DNA of 64,000 bases from Roseovarius sp. (GCA_021775255.1 JAJFIA010000021.1:62001-126000); one strand, 5' to 3'. Counted from the first letter of the stretch, positions 43,936 through 52,091 are shown. The notes: generated by a model not told the origin, from the letters alone. Program-made: numbers and translations.

Positions 43936-44988
43936 ATGAAAAAACTGATTTTACTTGTCGCAGTGGTTTTATGGCCCGGCCTGAGTGCTGCCCAGGAATT
44001 GACGGTTGGCACCGTTACCCGCGTTCCATTTTCGATGAGCGAAAAGGGGCGTGATACCGGATTTACCATTGAGCTTTGGGATCAGATTGCCCGCAAAATC
44101 GGGGTGAAATACAAAATCCGCCGGTTTGACCGATTCAGCGATATGCTCAAGGCCACCATGGCCGGCGATGTTGATGCCTCAGCCGCCAATATCTCGATCA
44201 CCGCCGAACGCGAGCGGGTGCTGGATTTCTCCCAGCCGATTTTCAGCGCCGGCCTGCAGATCATGATCCCGGCCAAATCCGGCTCGAATTCAGGGATATG
44301 GAAGATCATCACCTCGGCGGATTTGCTGCTGGCGGTGGGAATGGCGTTTGCCCTGTTGCTTGGCGGGGGGATGCTGATGTGGCGGTTTGAGCGCAAGGAC
44401 CAGCCCTATTTCGATCAGCCCGGCAAAAAAGCCATGTTCCCGGCCTTCTGGTGGGCACTTAACCTGGTGGTGAATGGCGGCTTTGAAGAGCGGGTGCCGC
44501 GCACGGTCATGGGCCGGGTTCTGGCCACGATCATGGTTGTGTCATCGCTGTTTCTGGTATCGGTCTTTGTGGCCAATATCACCTCGAAACTGACGGTTCA
44601 GGCGATCAGTTCCTCGATCAATACGGTCAATGATCTTTATCGCAAGCGGGTGGGCACGATCAGTGAGTCGACCGCCGCAAATTTTCTTGACCGGCGGGAT
44701 CTGAGCTATACCGGGTTCAATGATCCCGAAACGATGCTGGCGGCGTTTGAAGCGGGTGATCTTGATGCTGTGGTGTTTGATGCGCCGATCCTGGCCTATT
44801 TTGCCAACGCGGATAACAAACGCCCCGCGCGCATGGCCGGGCCGGTGTTTTTGCGGGAAAATTACGGCATTGCCCTGCCCTCGGGCAGCCCTTTGGCCGA
44901 AGACATAAATCAGGCCCTGCTAAACCTGCGCGAAGATGGCAGCTATGCCAAATTGCGGCAAAAATGGTTTGGCTCCGGCGCGGAGTGA
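43936..44988 (+). CDS. Prokaryotic ionotropic glutamate receptor-like channel (GluR0 architecture)
   Basis: 350 residues, ribosome site GGGGGA. The order is signal peptide (to SAAQ-E), periplasmic-binding half S1 (21-120), membrane segment (124-149), re-entrant pore loop (166-187), membrane segment (192-215), binding half S2 (225-345). ITAERERVLDFS corresponds to the ITxxRExVIDFS segment of iGluRs, so Arg92 should bind a ligand carboxylate; Asp282 in VVFDAPILAYF is at the position of the amino-group ligand. FVANITSKLT replaces the animal SYTANLAAF. The pore lacks TVGYGD and reads NGGFEE, so K selectivity is not expected. A plain solute-binding protein is excluded by the two membrane segments. 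Confidence 0.85.
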   Translation: MKKLILLVAVVLWPGLSAAQELTVGTVTRVPFSMSEKGRDTGFTIELWDQIARKIGVKYKIRRFDRFSDMLKATMAGDVDASAANISITAERERVLDFSQPIFSAGLQIMIPAKSGSNSGIWKIITSADLLLAVGMAFALLLGGGMLMWRFERKDQPYFDQPGKKAMFPAFWWALNLVVNGGFEERVPRTVMGRVLATIMVVSSLFLVSVFVANITSKLTVQAISSSINTVNDLYRKRVGTISESTAANFLDRRDLSYTGFNDPETMLAAFEAGDLDAVVFDAPILAYFANADNKRPARMAGPVFLRENYGIALPSGSPLAEDINQALLNLREDGSYAKLRQKWFGSGAE

Positions 44989-45318
44989 TCAATCATAAAA
45001 CGGGGTGACCTGCGCCACGATAACGGCGTTTTCATCCAAAGCGCGCTGCATCAGGGCGCGTTCATCATCGGCAATATCATGGCCTTCCGCCTCACGCTCG
45101 GCAAGCGTGCCATAGCCCGACACATCCAGCGGCGCGGTATCGGCCTGCTTTAGGATTGCCACGGTTTCACGCACCGCTTCGGCCTCGTCAATACCGCTGG
45201 CATAGACAACCAAAGCCGCGCCCGTTGCCTTATCAGGCAGGCCATCGCCATCTTTGCGGCCAATCTCGACCAACAGTGTATAAACCTGCTGGCGGCTGTT
45301 CTTTTTGGGCTTTGTCAT
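44989..45318 (-). CDS. Hypothetical small cytosolic protein
   Basis: 109 residues from the ATG at 45316-45318 (MTKPKKNSRQQVYTLLVEIG); a start nine codons earlier (45345) is also possible and neither has a good ribosome site. The sequence is acidic and helical, AALVVYASGIDEAEAVRETVAILKQADTAPLDVSGYGTLAEREAEGHDIADDERALMQRALDENAVIVAQVTPFYD, with no motif I recognise. Its stop directly abuts the convergent channel gene stop (TGATCA). Confidence 0.7.
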   Translation of the reverse strand: MTKPKKNSRQQVYTLLVEIGRKDGDGLPDKATGAALVVYASGIDEAEAVRETVAILKQADTAPLDVSGYGTLAEREAEGHDIADDERALMQRALDENAVIVAQVTPFYD

Positions 45319-45450
45319 GAAGCTTGGCTTAGGGCGGCGTTGCATAAAATTCAATCTATTTTCCCAACTGGCACGGGTAATACATAAACTTTGCATAAAC
45401 ATGCGTTCCATATTGTCGGGTCTGACCCAGACAATGACGGATACCTAATC

Positions 45451-47025
45451 ATGCCCACAGCATCAGAATTGCCCATTGATACCTCTGCCTCGGCGCAGGA
45501 AATGGCCGAGGAAATGTTCGGCAATGGCATCCAGATCGTATCCGCCAGTTTTACCGGGTCCGATAACGCCTCGGGTATCTTTACCGAAGGCGACAGCATC
45601 GCGCCGGGCATCACCCCGTCAGATACTGGCGTCATCCTGTCCACCGGCTCGGCCGCCGACATCACCAACAGCAATGGCGATGTTAACACCAGCTCCGACA
45701 CGACAACCAACAATCACACCGAAGGCGATGCTGATCTGACCGAAATATCAGGCCAGCAAACCTATGATGCCGCGATTTTTGAAGCCGAGTTTGTGCCCGA
45801 GGGCAGCACATTAACCATGCAGATCACCTTCTCGTCCGAGGAATATCTTGAATATGTCAATTCAGGTTTCAATGATGCGGTTGGGGTCTGGGTAAATGGC
45901 GAGCAGGCCGTGCTTACCGTGGGCACCGGTGACATCACCATCAACAACATCAACGATGAAAGTAATGCAAACCTTTATGTCGACAACTCGGCCAGTGACG
46001 ATAATTTCAACACCGAAATGGATGGGTTTACGGTTACGCTCACCCTGAAAGCGCCGGTTAATCCGGGCGAGATCAATACCATCAGAATCGGCATCGCCGA
46101 TGGCGGGGATCGCGCCTATGACAGCAATCTTCTGATCGCCGGCAATTCCGTACAAACCGCTTTGATTGCCGAAGATGACGAGATCGAGGTTGAAGGCACG
46201 GATGCGCAGGAATTCGACCTCCTGGCAAATGACAGCTCCTCAAATGGTGGCAGCCTGATCATCACCTCGATCAACGGTCAGCCTGTTGTCGCCGGGGATA
46301 CCGTGACCCTGCCTTCCGGTGAGATGATCACCCTGACCGAAGATGGCATGGTTCTGGTCGAATCCGATGGTGATGAGGGCAGCAACAGCTTTTCCTATAC
46401 GGTTGAAGACAGTGAGGGAAATACCGATACCGCCTTCGTCAACCTCACCACCACCGCCCCCTGTTTTACCGCCGGCACTCTGATTGATACCCCAGACGGT
46501 GCCACCCCGATCGAGCGGCTTCAGCCCGGTGATCTGGTGCAAACCCTTGATCACGGGCCGCAACCGGTGCGTTGGGTGGGCATTTCGCAAAGATTTGCCC
46601 AAGGGCCGGATGCGCCGATTGTTTTTGCCAAGGGCGCGCTTGGCGAACATGACAGGATTGAACTATCCCCCAACCACCGGGTGCTGATCGCCTCGCCCAT
46701 GGCCGAGCTGATGTTCAATTCATGGGAAGTGCTGGTGCTGGCGAAAACCATGGTAAATGGCACAAGCATCACACGCCGCGCAGATGGCAAGCCGGTGACA
46801 TATGTTCACCTGCTGTTTGACCGGCATGAAATACTCACCGGCAATGGTTTGCAAAGTGAAAGCTATCACCCCGGTTGTGAAACCCTCAACAGCTTCAACG
46901 GGGATACCCGCGATGAAATCCTGCGCCTGTTCCCGGAAATTGAAAAAGACGGCCCTGATGGATACGGCCTAACCGCCCGCATAGCGCTTAAACCCTATGA
47001 AACACTGGCATTGCTGGCGGGCTGA
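45451..47025 (+). CDS. Secreted protein with choice-of-anchor L-type domain and C-terminal Hint domain
   Basis: 524 residues from the ATG at 45451. No Sec signal; the N-terminus is acidic, as in type I-secreted proteins. Residues about 20-235 follow the choice-of-anchor-L pattern (GNGIQIVSASFTG, GIFTEGDSIAPGITPSDTGVILSTG, FSSEEYLEYVNSGFNDAVGVWVNG, IRIGIADGGDRAYDSNLLI). A cadherin-like/tandem strand segment is next (VAEDDEIEVEG...NSFSYTVEDSEGNTD). From Cys338, APCFTAGTLIDTPDGATPIERLQPGDLVQTLDHG and later SPNHRVLIAS form a Hint_2 domain of the intein/hedgehog fold, common in Rhodobacteraceae surface proteins. Self-cleavage is possible but not shown. Confidence 0.85.
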   Translation: MPTASELPIDTSASAQEMAEEMFGNGIQIVSASFTGSDNASGIFTEGDSIAPGITPSDTGVILSTGSAADITNSNGDVNTSSDTTTNNHTEGDADLTEISGQQTYDAAIFEAEFVPEGSTLTMQITFSSEEYLEYVNSGFNDAVGVWVNGEQAVLTVGTGDITINNINDESNANLYVDNSASDDNFNTEMDGFTVTLTLKAPVNPGEINTIRIGIADGGDRAYDSNLLIAGNSVQTALIAEDDEIEVEGTDAQEFDLLANDSSSNGGSLIITSINGQPVVAGDTVTLPSGEMITLTEDGMVLVESDGDEGSNSFSYTVEDSEGNTDTAFVNLTTTAPCFTAGTLIDTPDGATPIERLQPGDLVQTLDHGPQPVRWVGISQRFAQGPDAPIVFAKGALGEHDRIELSPNHRVLIASPMAELMFNSWEVLVLAKTMVNGTSITRRADGKPVTYVHLLFDRHEILTGNGLQSESYHPGCETLNSFNGDTRDEILRLFPEIEKDGPDGYGLTARIALKPYETLALLAG

Positions 47026-47111
47026 ATGAAAAATGCTCCATTCATCTTTTACGCCAGACCTGAGATATCCGGCTCGTATACGGGATTGCGAGGGTTGATA
47101 CCCGTTTCGTT

Positions 47112-47669
47112 CTAATCCCCGCCATCTTTCTCAGCCCGCGCTAAGGGTTCTGCATCCGGTGTTGTGGCTGTTACATTCTCGAAACCTGCTGGCGTATCCG
47201 ATATCGGCTCGCTCTGATCCTCAACGGGTTTTCCCTGCAAAAAGGACGGTTCGATCTGAATATCGGTATTGCGAGACCCCTTTTTGCGTGTCACCTTTAT
47301 GGCACTTCTGGGGATGCGCCGGATTAGCCTTCCGGAATTATCAATTGTCGATATCGGATCACTACCAAGCAGCTTTCTTGCCTCTGGATATATCGTATTA
47401 GAAACGTCGCCATCATCAAAGACTTTCCTGCTGGCAGTGATTTGCGCAGTTCCGTCCGGTCGTACGATCGCCAAGCGGGTGAGAGTAGTAATATATTCCA
47501 CATCATTTGTGGCACTTAAACCGGTTTCCCTAATCAACAGCCAGTTTCTACCCTTATACTCATATAAATTCACTTCTATTGTAGATGAGTTGATCCATAA
47601 TAATGGGCCTTTACATCCGGCAACCAGCGACAACATCAGCAGAACCATTGCGATCAAACCAAATCTCAT
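47112..47669 (-). CDS. Putative lipoprotein, unknown function
   Basis: 185 residues from the ATG at 47667-47669, chosen because AGGTGG lies just upstream; an ATG four codons earlier is also open. The lipobox LSLVAGC ends a hydrophobic segment, so a lipid-anchored protein is expected. The mature part starts GPLLWINSSTIEVNLYEYKGRNWLLIRETGLSATNDVEYITTLTR and ends in an acidic, Thr/Pro-rich low-complexity tail. No family recognised. It is divergent from the LuxR-type gene, with a 16-base palindrome in the gap. Confidence 0.7.
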   Translation of the reverse strand: MRFGLIAMVLLMLSLVAGCKGPLLWINSSTIEVNLYEYKGRNWLLIRETGLSATNDVEYITTLTRLAIVRPDGTAQITASRKVFDDGDVSNTIYPEARKLLGSDPISTIDNSGRLIRRIPRSAIKVTRKKGSRNTDIQIEPSFLQGKPVEDQSEPISDTPAGFENVTATTPDAEPLARAEKDGGD

Positions 47670-47743
47670 TTTCCACCTCATCTTCTGGCGATGTGCAAAT
47701 TTGCCTTTTTATGTTAATATGAGGCGCAGACATATGCATGTCG

Positions 47744-47759
47744 TCACCAGATCTGGTGA
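47744..47759. promoter_or_regulatory. 16-base perfect palindrome, candidate LuxR-type operator
   Basis: TCACCAGATCTGGTGA lies in the 116-base gap between the lipoprotein gene and the LuxR-type gene, 26 bases before the latter's probable start. The CAGATCTG core is that of lux/tra-box type sites. It could serve autoregulation by the adjacent regulator and control of the lipoprotein gene. Confidence 0.55.
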
Positions 47760-47785
47760 TGCCCGCAGATAAATTGGGGGGCTGA

Positions 47786-48586
47786 ATTATCGCAGGTTTC
47801 ACTGACATCGAAATTCTTGATGCCATATATGCCGCAGCTCACGGCGAAACGACGTGGGAGAGTGGCCTTGAAATTCTGGCCGATGGGCTGGGATACCGCG
47901 AAGTCACCCTTGAATACCACAATGTCGGGCAGGGCCGCCTGCTGCATATGGAAACCGCCCGGATCGACCCCGACAACCTGATGGTTTACCAGCGCGATTT
48001 TGCCAATGATAACCCGCGCATTGATTTTCTTGCGCGCTCATCTGAAAGCATTCTTCACGATCACATGTTCATGACCGAGACCGAAATGGACCACCACCGC
48101 TTTTATGCGGATTTCCTGCGCCCGCGCGGATTGCGCTATTATCTGTCGGTCGGATCACAGGTTTTCGATCACGAAATCAGAGGCCTTATTGCGCTTCACC
48201 GACCCGGCGGGATTGCAGGCGCCGACGAGGCCGGTATCGCCAGAATTGGCCAGCTAAAGCCACATCTGATGCGCGCGATGCGGGTTTTCTGGAACCGGAT
48301 CAAGCTCAATAGCGACCCGGAGTTTTTTGCGCGCAACCTGCGCAGATATTCCCTGACCGCCGCAGAACAGCGCCTTGCCCGCTCGATCGCCTATGGCGAA
48401 GGCCTGACCGAATATGCCAGCCGCTGCAAGCTGTCGATAAACACCGTCTATACCCATTACCGGCGGATCAAAAGCAAGCTTGAGTGCCGCTCTCAGGCGG
48501 CGCTGATCACACGTTTGTATGCCATCGCCAATGGTATGCCATCGACTGAAAACAGCCCCCGGCAGATTGTTGATCCCGGTATATAA
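47786..48586 (+). CDS. LuxR-type HTH regulator with non-standard start codon
   Basis: 266 residues if started at ATT 47786. The C-terminal HTH (YSLTAAEQRLARSIAYGEGLTEYASRCKLSINTVYTHYRRIKSKLECRSQAALITRLYAI) is of the LuxR/GerE type. The first ATG is 47948, but the 54 codons before it (IEILDAIYAAAHGETTWESGLEILADGLGYREVTLEYHN) match the usual start of this regulator group and continue the frame, and they contain no ATG, GTG or TTG. A TGA closes the frame directly upstream (47783-47785). GGGGGG (47776-47781) sits at proper distance from ATT (47786) or ATC (47789), so one of these is likely used. The N-terminal domain is not the standard acyl-homoserine-lactone domain. Confidence 0.75.
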   Translation: MIAGFTDIEILDAIYAAAHGETTWESGLEILADGLGYREVTLEYHNVGQGRLLHMETARIDPDNLMVYQRDFANDNPRIDFLARSSESILHDHMFMTETEMDHHRFYADFLRPRGLRYYLSVGSQVFDHEIRGLIALHRPGGIAGADEAGIARIGQLKPHLMRAMRVFWNRIKLNSDPEFFARNLRRYSLTAAEQRLARSIAYGEGLTEYASRCKLSINTVYTHYRRIKSKLECRSQAALITRLYAIANGMPSTENSPRQIVDPGI

Positions 48587-48596
48587 GCGCGCCCGT

Positions 48597-49043
48597 TCAT
48601 TCAGCCGCTTCATGATCAAGCCCGGCACGGGTTTGGCTGATCATCAGCGCCGCATGGGCGGCCTCACGGCCCTTTTCAACGAAATGCGCCTGATAGATCG
48701 CATTGTGATGCGCGGTTTCCTGATAGTGATGCGGCGTAAGCGAGACTGAAAGCACCGGCACCCCGGTATCAAGCCCCGCGCGCATCAGCCCGTCCACCAC
48801 CGCCTGCGCCACGAAATCATGCCGGTATATGCCGCCATCAACCACAAAGGCGGCGGCAATCACGGCCCCATATTGCCCTGAGGCCGCAAGATCACGCGCC
48901 AGAAGCGGCATCTCAAATGCGCCGGGCACATCAAACACATCTGTCTGAGCGGGTGGGATCAGTTCGGCAAATCCATCCAGGGCCCGATCCACAATACCTG
49001 AATGCCAGTTCGCCTTGATAAAGGCATATCGGGGAAGTGTCAT
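48597..49043 (-). CDS. ribH2: 6,7-dimethyl-8-ribityllumazine synthase, type II (RibH2)
   Basis: 148 residues, ribosome site AAAGGATAAACGCC. It makes lumazine, the precursor of riboflavin. FIKANWHSGIVDRALDGF, DVFDVPGAFEMPLLARDLA, FVVDGGIYRHDFVAQAVVDGLM and SVSLTPHHYQ are characteristic of the decameric RibH2 type known from Brucella and Mesorhizobium, which differs from the RibH1 of the main rib operon. An FMN riboswitch precedes it, so it is under flavin control by itself rather than within a rib operon. Confidence 0.93.
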   Translation of the reverse strand: MTLPRYAFIKANWHSGIVDRALDGFAELIPPAQTDVFDVPGAFEMPLLARDLAASGQYGAVIAAAFVVDGGIYRHDFVAQAVVDGLMRAGLDTGVPVLSVSLTPHHYQETAHHNAIYQAHFVEKGREAAHAALMISQTRAGLDHEAAE

Positions 49044-49125
49044 GGCGTTTATCCTTTCCTCTTTGACACGTCACCCAGAGCATCAAACGAAAGGACGCAG
49101 CCCAAAACCGGGCCATGCCATCACG

Positions 49126-49272
49126 CTCTCTTCCATCCGGACTATGACCGTCGGCTCTGGAATTTAACCAGATCTGCTGACCAAAGGGTTTTTATAAAAA
49201 CCCGATGCGCTCGCGGGCTTGAGGCACAGGCCCCTTACCGCCGGTGGGGAGTTTCACCCCGCCCTGAGAACA
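49126..49272 (-). ncRNA. FMN riboswitch (RFN element)
   Basis: Reading the minus strand from 49272: TTCTCAGGGCGGGGTGAAAC, CCCCACCGGCGGTAAG, GCCCGCGAGCGC, a variable stem around AAACCC, GGTCAGCAGATCTGG, TTCCAGAGCCGACGGTCATAG, TCCGGATGGAAGAGAG. All the conserved segments of the RFN aptamer are present and in order. It ends about 85 bases before ribH2, with a GC-rich tail that could hide the ribosome site when FMN is bound. Confidence 0.95.
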
Positions 49273-49277
49273 ATCAA

Positions 49278-49306
49278 AATATGGCGTGTTTTCAAGCTGC
49301 CTTCAA
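49278..49306 (-). promoter_or_regulatory. Predicted promoter of the riboswitch-ribH2 transcript
   Basis: On the minus strand TTGAAG (49306-49301), 17 bases, then CATATT (49283-49278). A transcription start about seven bases downstream would fall at the 5' end of the RFN element. The spacing agrees well with the aptamer boundary. Confidence 0.5.
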
Positions 49307-49323
49307 GCCGCGTTTGCGTCAGA

Positions 49324-50319
49324 TCATAGCAATGTTGCGGCAGGTTTGATCATTCCGGTTGTCATGTCCCGGCAATTTTCGATCGGTGTATTCATGAATT
49401 TCCGCGTTGCCGGGTGATCGGCATCGAGCACCCCAAGCCTGACCAGTATCGCGGCAATGGCGCATTCGGCACCGCGCGTGCCGCCATCGACGATCTTCAG
49501 AGCCACGCCAAGCTTGCGCCCCGGGATGATGGCCACGAAAAATGCCTCGGCCCCGGTTTTAAGCGCCACCGGCTCGGAGCAGGCGCGCATCAGTTCGGTA
49601 CAGGCGCGCCCCTCACCGGCCACCAGCTCAGGATGCGCCACCATGGCCTGCCAAAGGCGGGTTGCCGCGGTTTGGCGGGCGTCCCGGCCTTCAATGGCCG
49701 CCGCATAAAAAGCCATGGCGCGGGCCATGCCGTGCAGCGTGGTCATGAAATTCGGGGCCGAACAGCCATCAATGGCAAAGCCGGGGCTGGATTCACCGGT
49801 GACGGATTCAAACGCCTCAAGACAGGCCTTTTGCACCGGATGATCCGGATCAACATATTCCGGCCCGGCTTTGAGATGTTTGGTCAGGGTCAAAAAACCG
49901 CTATGTTTACCCGAACAGTTATTATGTGTCTGGTTTGGCCTGGCAAAGGCACGGATAAGGCCCTCATGGGCCTCGGTATCCTTGGGATCATGCGCGCCAC
50001 ATCGCAGATCGCTCTCATCCAGGCCCAGATCATCCAGCCAGCTTTGCACGGCGCTGGTATGAATATGCGCCCCGTTATGCGAGGCACATGAAAGCGCAAG
50101 CTGGCGCGTGCTCAGGCCCTGCGCATCCGCCGCACCGCTTTCAATCAGCGGCAGCGCCTGTATCATCTTGGCCGAGCTGCGCGGCAGGATCACGGCATTG
50201 GAATCACCCCACGCCTGAACGATTTCCCCATTCGCATCGCAGATCACGGCATGCCCCATATGCAGGCTTTCAAGCAGGCCTCCGCGCCATATCTCGGACA
50301 TCACAACCGGGTTTGTCAT
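49324..50319 (-). CDS. L-asparaginase, class 3 (Rhizobium etli type)
   Basis: 331 residues. It hydrolyses asparagine to aspartate and ammonia. The catalytic set known from the R. etli ReAV enzyme is present at the same numbering: Ser48 and Lys51 in PRSSAKM, Ser80 in SCASHNG, Cys135 and Lys138 in NNCSGKHSGF, and a later Lys in VALKTGAEAFFVAI. It is unrelated to type I/II asparaginases. It is a single gene ending close to the riboswitch promoter of ribH2. Confidence 0.93.
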   Translation of the reverse strand: MTNPVVMSEIWRGGLLESLHMGHAVICDANGEIVQAWGDSNAVILPRSSAKMIQALPLIESGAADAQGLSTRQLALSCASHNGAHIHTSAVQSWLDDLGLDESDLRCGAHDPKDTEAHEGLIRAFARPNQTHNNCSGKHSGFLTLTKHLKAGPEYVDPDHPVQKACLEAFESVTGESSPGFAIDGCSAPNFMTTLHGMARAMAFYAAAIEGRDARQTAATRLWQAMVAHPELVAGEGRACTELMRACSEPVALKTGAEAFFVAIIPGRKLGVALKIVDGGTRGAECAIAAILVRLGVLDADHPATRKFMNTPIENCRDMTTGMIKPAATLL

Positions 50320-50419
50320 CTCTCAGGGCTCCTTTGGTGGCGGCATGTGCATTTACCGCAAATTTCAGTCTTTATCATCTCGTGGGTTTCAGGCTATTAT
50401 TGTTTTGTTGGGCAAGAAT

Positions 50420-50465
50420 GGGCCACACACAATAAGAATTCCCCGCGACAGGGACATTGTGGCCC
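50420..50465 (+). repeat. Spaced inverted repeat in the leader of the IalB-like gene
   Basis: GGGCCACA (50420-50427) pairs with TGTGGCCC (50458-50465) across 30 bases, ending 37 bases before the ATG. It would give a long 5' stem in the mRNA. An EcoRI-like AAGAATTCC lies within the loop. Function unknown. Confidence 0.4.
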
Positions 50466-50502
50466 GATTAATTGAGGTCAGAACAGCTTGGAGGCTGGTC
50501 AA

Positions 50503-51030
50503 ATGGTATCATCACGAACAATTTTCAGTATCATTGCAGGTTTTGCATTTGTGGCATCGGGCGCAGTTGCCCAGGAAACCAGCACCAATCAGGTGGCCGC
50601 CGAAACCGCATGGAGCATTTTTGAAGATAATGATCCGCGCGAATGCTGGGCCGTATCGGCCCCAACCGAGACGGTCAACACCAAAGATGGGCAGGTTGTT
50701 GCGGTACGCCGCGGCGATATTCTGCTGATGACATTTTATCGCCCCGGCGCGGATGTGTCGGGCCAGGTTACCTTTACCGGTGGCTATCCTTTTGCCGAAG
50801 GCTCAACGGTAACTGTCGACATCAGCGGCAACAAGTTTGAGATGTTCACCGAAGGCGAATGGGCCTGGCCCGCAAGTACCGGCGATGATGCCAAGATCAT
50901 CTCGGCCATGAAGCGCGGTGCGGATGCCGTACTGACAGCGCGCTCAAGCAAGGGCACGATAACAAAAGACACGTTTTCATTGCTGGGCTTCACCGCCGCC
51001 GTTGAGGGCGCCGAGAAGCGTTGCCAATAA
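50503..51030 (+). CDS. IalB-family (invasion-associated locus B-like) secreted protein
   Basis: 175 residues from the ATG at 50503 (TTGGAGG at proper distance; the TTG in that site is not the start). The signal peptide ends at GAVAQ-E. The mature protein has the two distant Cys typical of IalB (DPRECWAVSAP and EGAEKRCQ), and VTFTGGYPFAEGSTVTVDISGNKFEMFTEGEWAWP, DDAKIISAMKRGADAVLTARSSKGTITKDTFSLLGFTAAV. The family is periplasmic and linked to host interaction in Bartonella; in free-living alphaproteobacteria its role is unknown. Confidence 0.88.
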   Translation: MVSSRTIFSIIAGFAFVASGAVAQETSTNQVAAETAWSIFEDNDPRECWAVSAPTETVNTKDGQVVAVRRGDILLMTFYRPGADVSGQVTFTGGYPFAEGSTVTVDISGNKFEMFTEGEWAWPASTGDDAKIISAMKRGADAVLTARSSKGTITKDTFSLLGFTAAVEGAEKRCQ

Positions 51031-51040
51031 TCGCAGCATC

Positions 51041-51061
51041 GTCCCGGACCTGATCCGGGAC
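51041..51061. repeat. Short dispersed-type hairpin
   Basis: GTCCCGGA cctga TCCGGGAC, an 8-base stem directly after the IalB-like gene and before the convergent map gene, followed by CTCT. It shares GTCCCGG...CCGGGACCT with 55424-55447. It may end transcription or be a copy of a REP-like repeat. Confidence 0.55.
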
Positions 51062-51212
51062 CTCTACCTTGGCAAAAAACACACGGATCAAAGGCAATTT
51101 GGCGTGCGGTTTAATGGCGGCTGTGAGCCCAACCTGCCCGTTATCCCCGCCCGGAATCAAGGGCGAAGCCCGGTGGTCATTGCCAGGCCAATCCAGCCCC
51201 TCACCGCCAAAA

Positions 51213-52040
51213 TCAATCCCAGGTCGGATGAAACCGGCCTGCGGGCGAAAGTGTGAAAATCTCGCACCCATCCGCTGTCACGCCAATGGAGTGCTCAAAC
51301 TGGGCTGAAAGGGATTTGTCGCGGGTCACCGCCGTCCAGTCATCGGCCAGAACCTTGGTTTCGGGGCGGCCAAGATTGACCATCGGCTCAATGGTGAAAA
51401 ACATCCCCTCTTCCAGAACCGGCCCCGATGCAGGGCGGCCAAAATGCAAGACATTGGGCGGCGCGTGAAACACCCGGCCAAGGCCGTGGCCGCAAAAATC
51501 GCGCACAACCGACATGCGCTGCGCCTCGACATAGGCCTGAATGGCGTGACCGATATCGCCGAATGTATTGCCGGGCCTTACCGCCTCAATACCCTTCATC
51601 AGCGCGTCATGTGTTACCTGAACAAGGCGTTCAATCTTGCGGCTGCGTTTGCCCGCCACATACATGCGCGAAGTATCGCCAAACCAGCCATCGACAATCA
51701 CCGTGACGTCAATATTCAGGATATCGCCATCCTTGAGCTTCTTATCGCCGGGGATGCCATGACAGACCACATGATTGACACTGATACAACTGGCATGTTT
51801 ATAACCCTTATAGCCAATCGTCGCCGATTTCGCCCCGGCATCGTTGACCTGCTGCTCGATCAGACGGTCCAGCTCACCGGTGGTCTGGCCAACGAACACA
51901 TGCGCGGCAATATCATCCAGTATATGCGCCGCCAATGCGCCGGCCCTGTACATACCGGAAAAATCTTCTGCGCCGTGGATACGGATGCCATCGCGGGTTA
52001 ATCGTCCGTGGTGTTTGTCTGTCACCGGGGGCCTCATCAT
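51213..52040 (-). CDS. map: Methionine aminopeptidase, type I
   Basis: 275 residues. It removes the initiator Met. The pita-bread fold metal ligands are seen in DILNIDVTVIVDGWFGDTSRMY (two Asp), GHGLGRVFHAPPNVLHF (His), EEGMFFTIEPMV (Glu) and SAQFEHSIGV (Glu). CISVNHVVCHGIPGDKKLKDG holds the substrate His. The N-terminus has about 20 extra residues, and the ATG at 52040 is directly followed by a second ATG. It is 51 bases downstream of the amidotransferase gene. Confidence 0.95.
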   Translation of the reverse strand: MMRPPVTDKHHGRLTRDGIRIHGAEDFSGMYRAGALAAHILDDIAAHVFVGQTTGELDRLIEQQVNDAGAKSATIGYKGYKHASCISVNHVVCHGIPGDKKLKDGDILNIDVTVIVDGWFGDTSRMYVAGKRSRKIERLVQVTHDALMKGIEAVRPGNTFGDIGHAIQAYVEAQRMSVVRDFCGHGLGRVFHAPPNVLHFGRPASGPVLEEGMFFTIEPMVNLGRPETKVLADDWTAVTRDKSLSAQFEHSIGVTADGCEIFTLSPAGRFHPTWD

Positions 52041-52091
52041 TTGGTAATCAGTTCTGGCCTATTTATGCGCGATTGCCGCCAAGAACCAGAG

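Noticed and set aside
47759..47785. ATG at 47759 in frame with the LuxR-type gene through a TGA, as a selenocysteine or readthrough start
   Set aside because: There is no ribosome site before this ATG, it overlaps the palindrome, no selenocysteine signal is seen, and the residues before the TGA are not family-like. Initiation after the TGA is simpler.
47948..48586. ATG at 47948 as the start of the LuxR-type regulator
   Set aside because: It would drop about 54 codons that read as a normal N-terminal domain of this group, and no ribosome site precedes this ATG.
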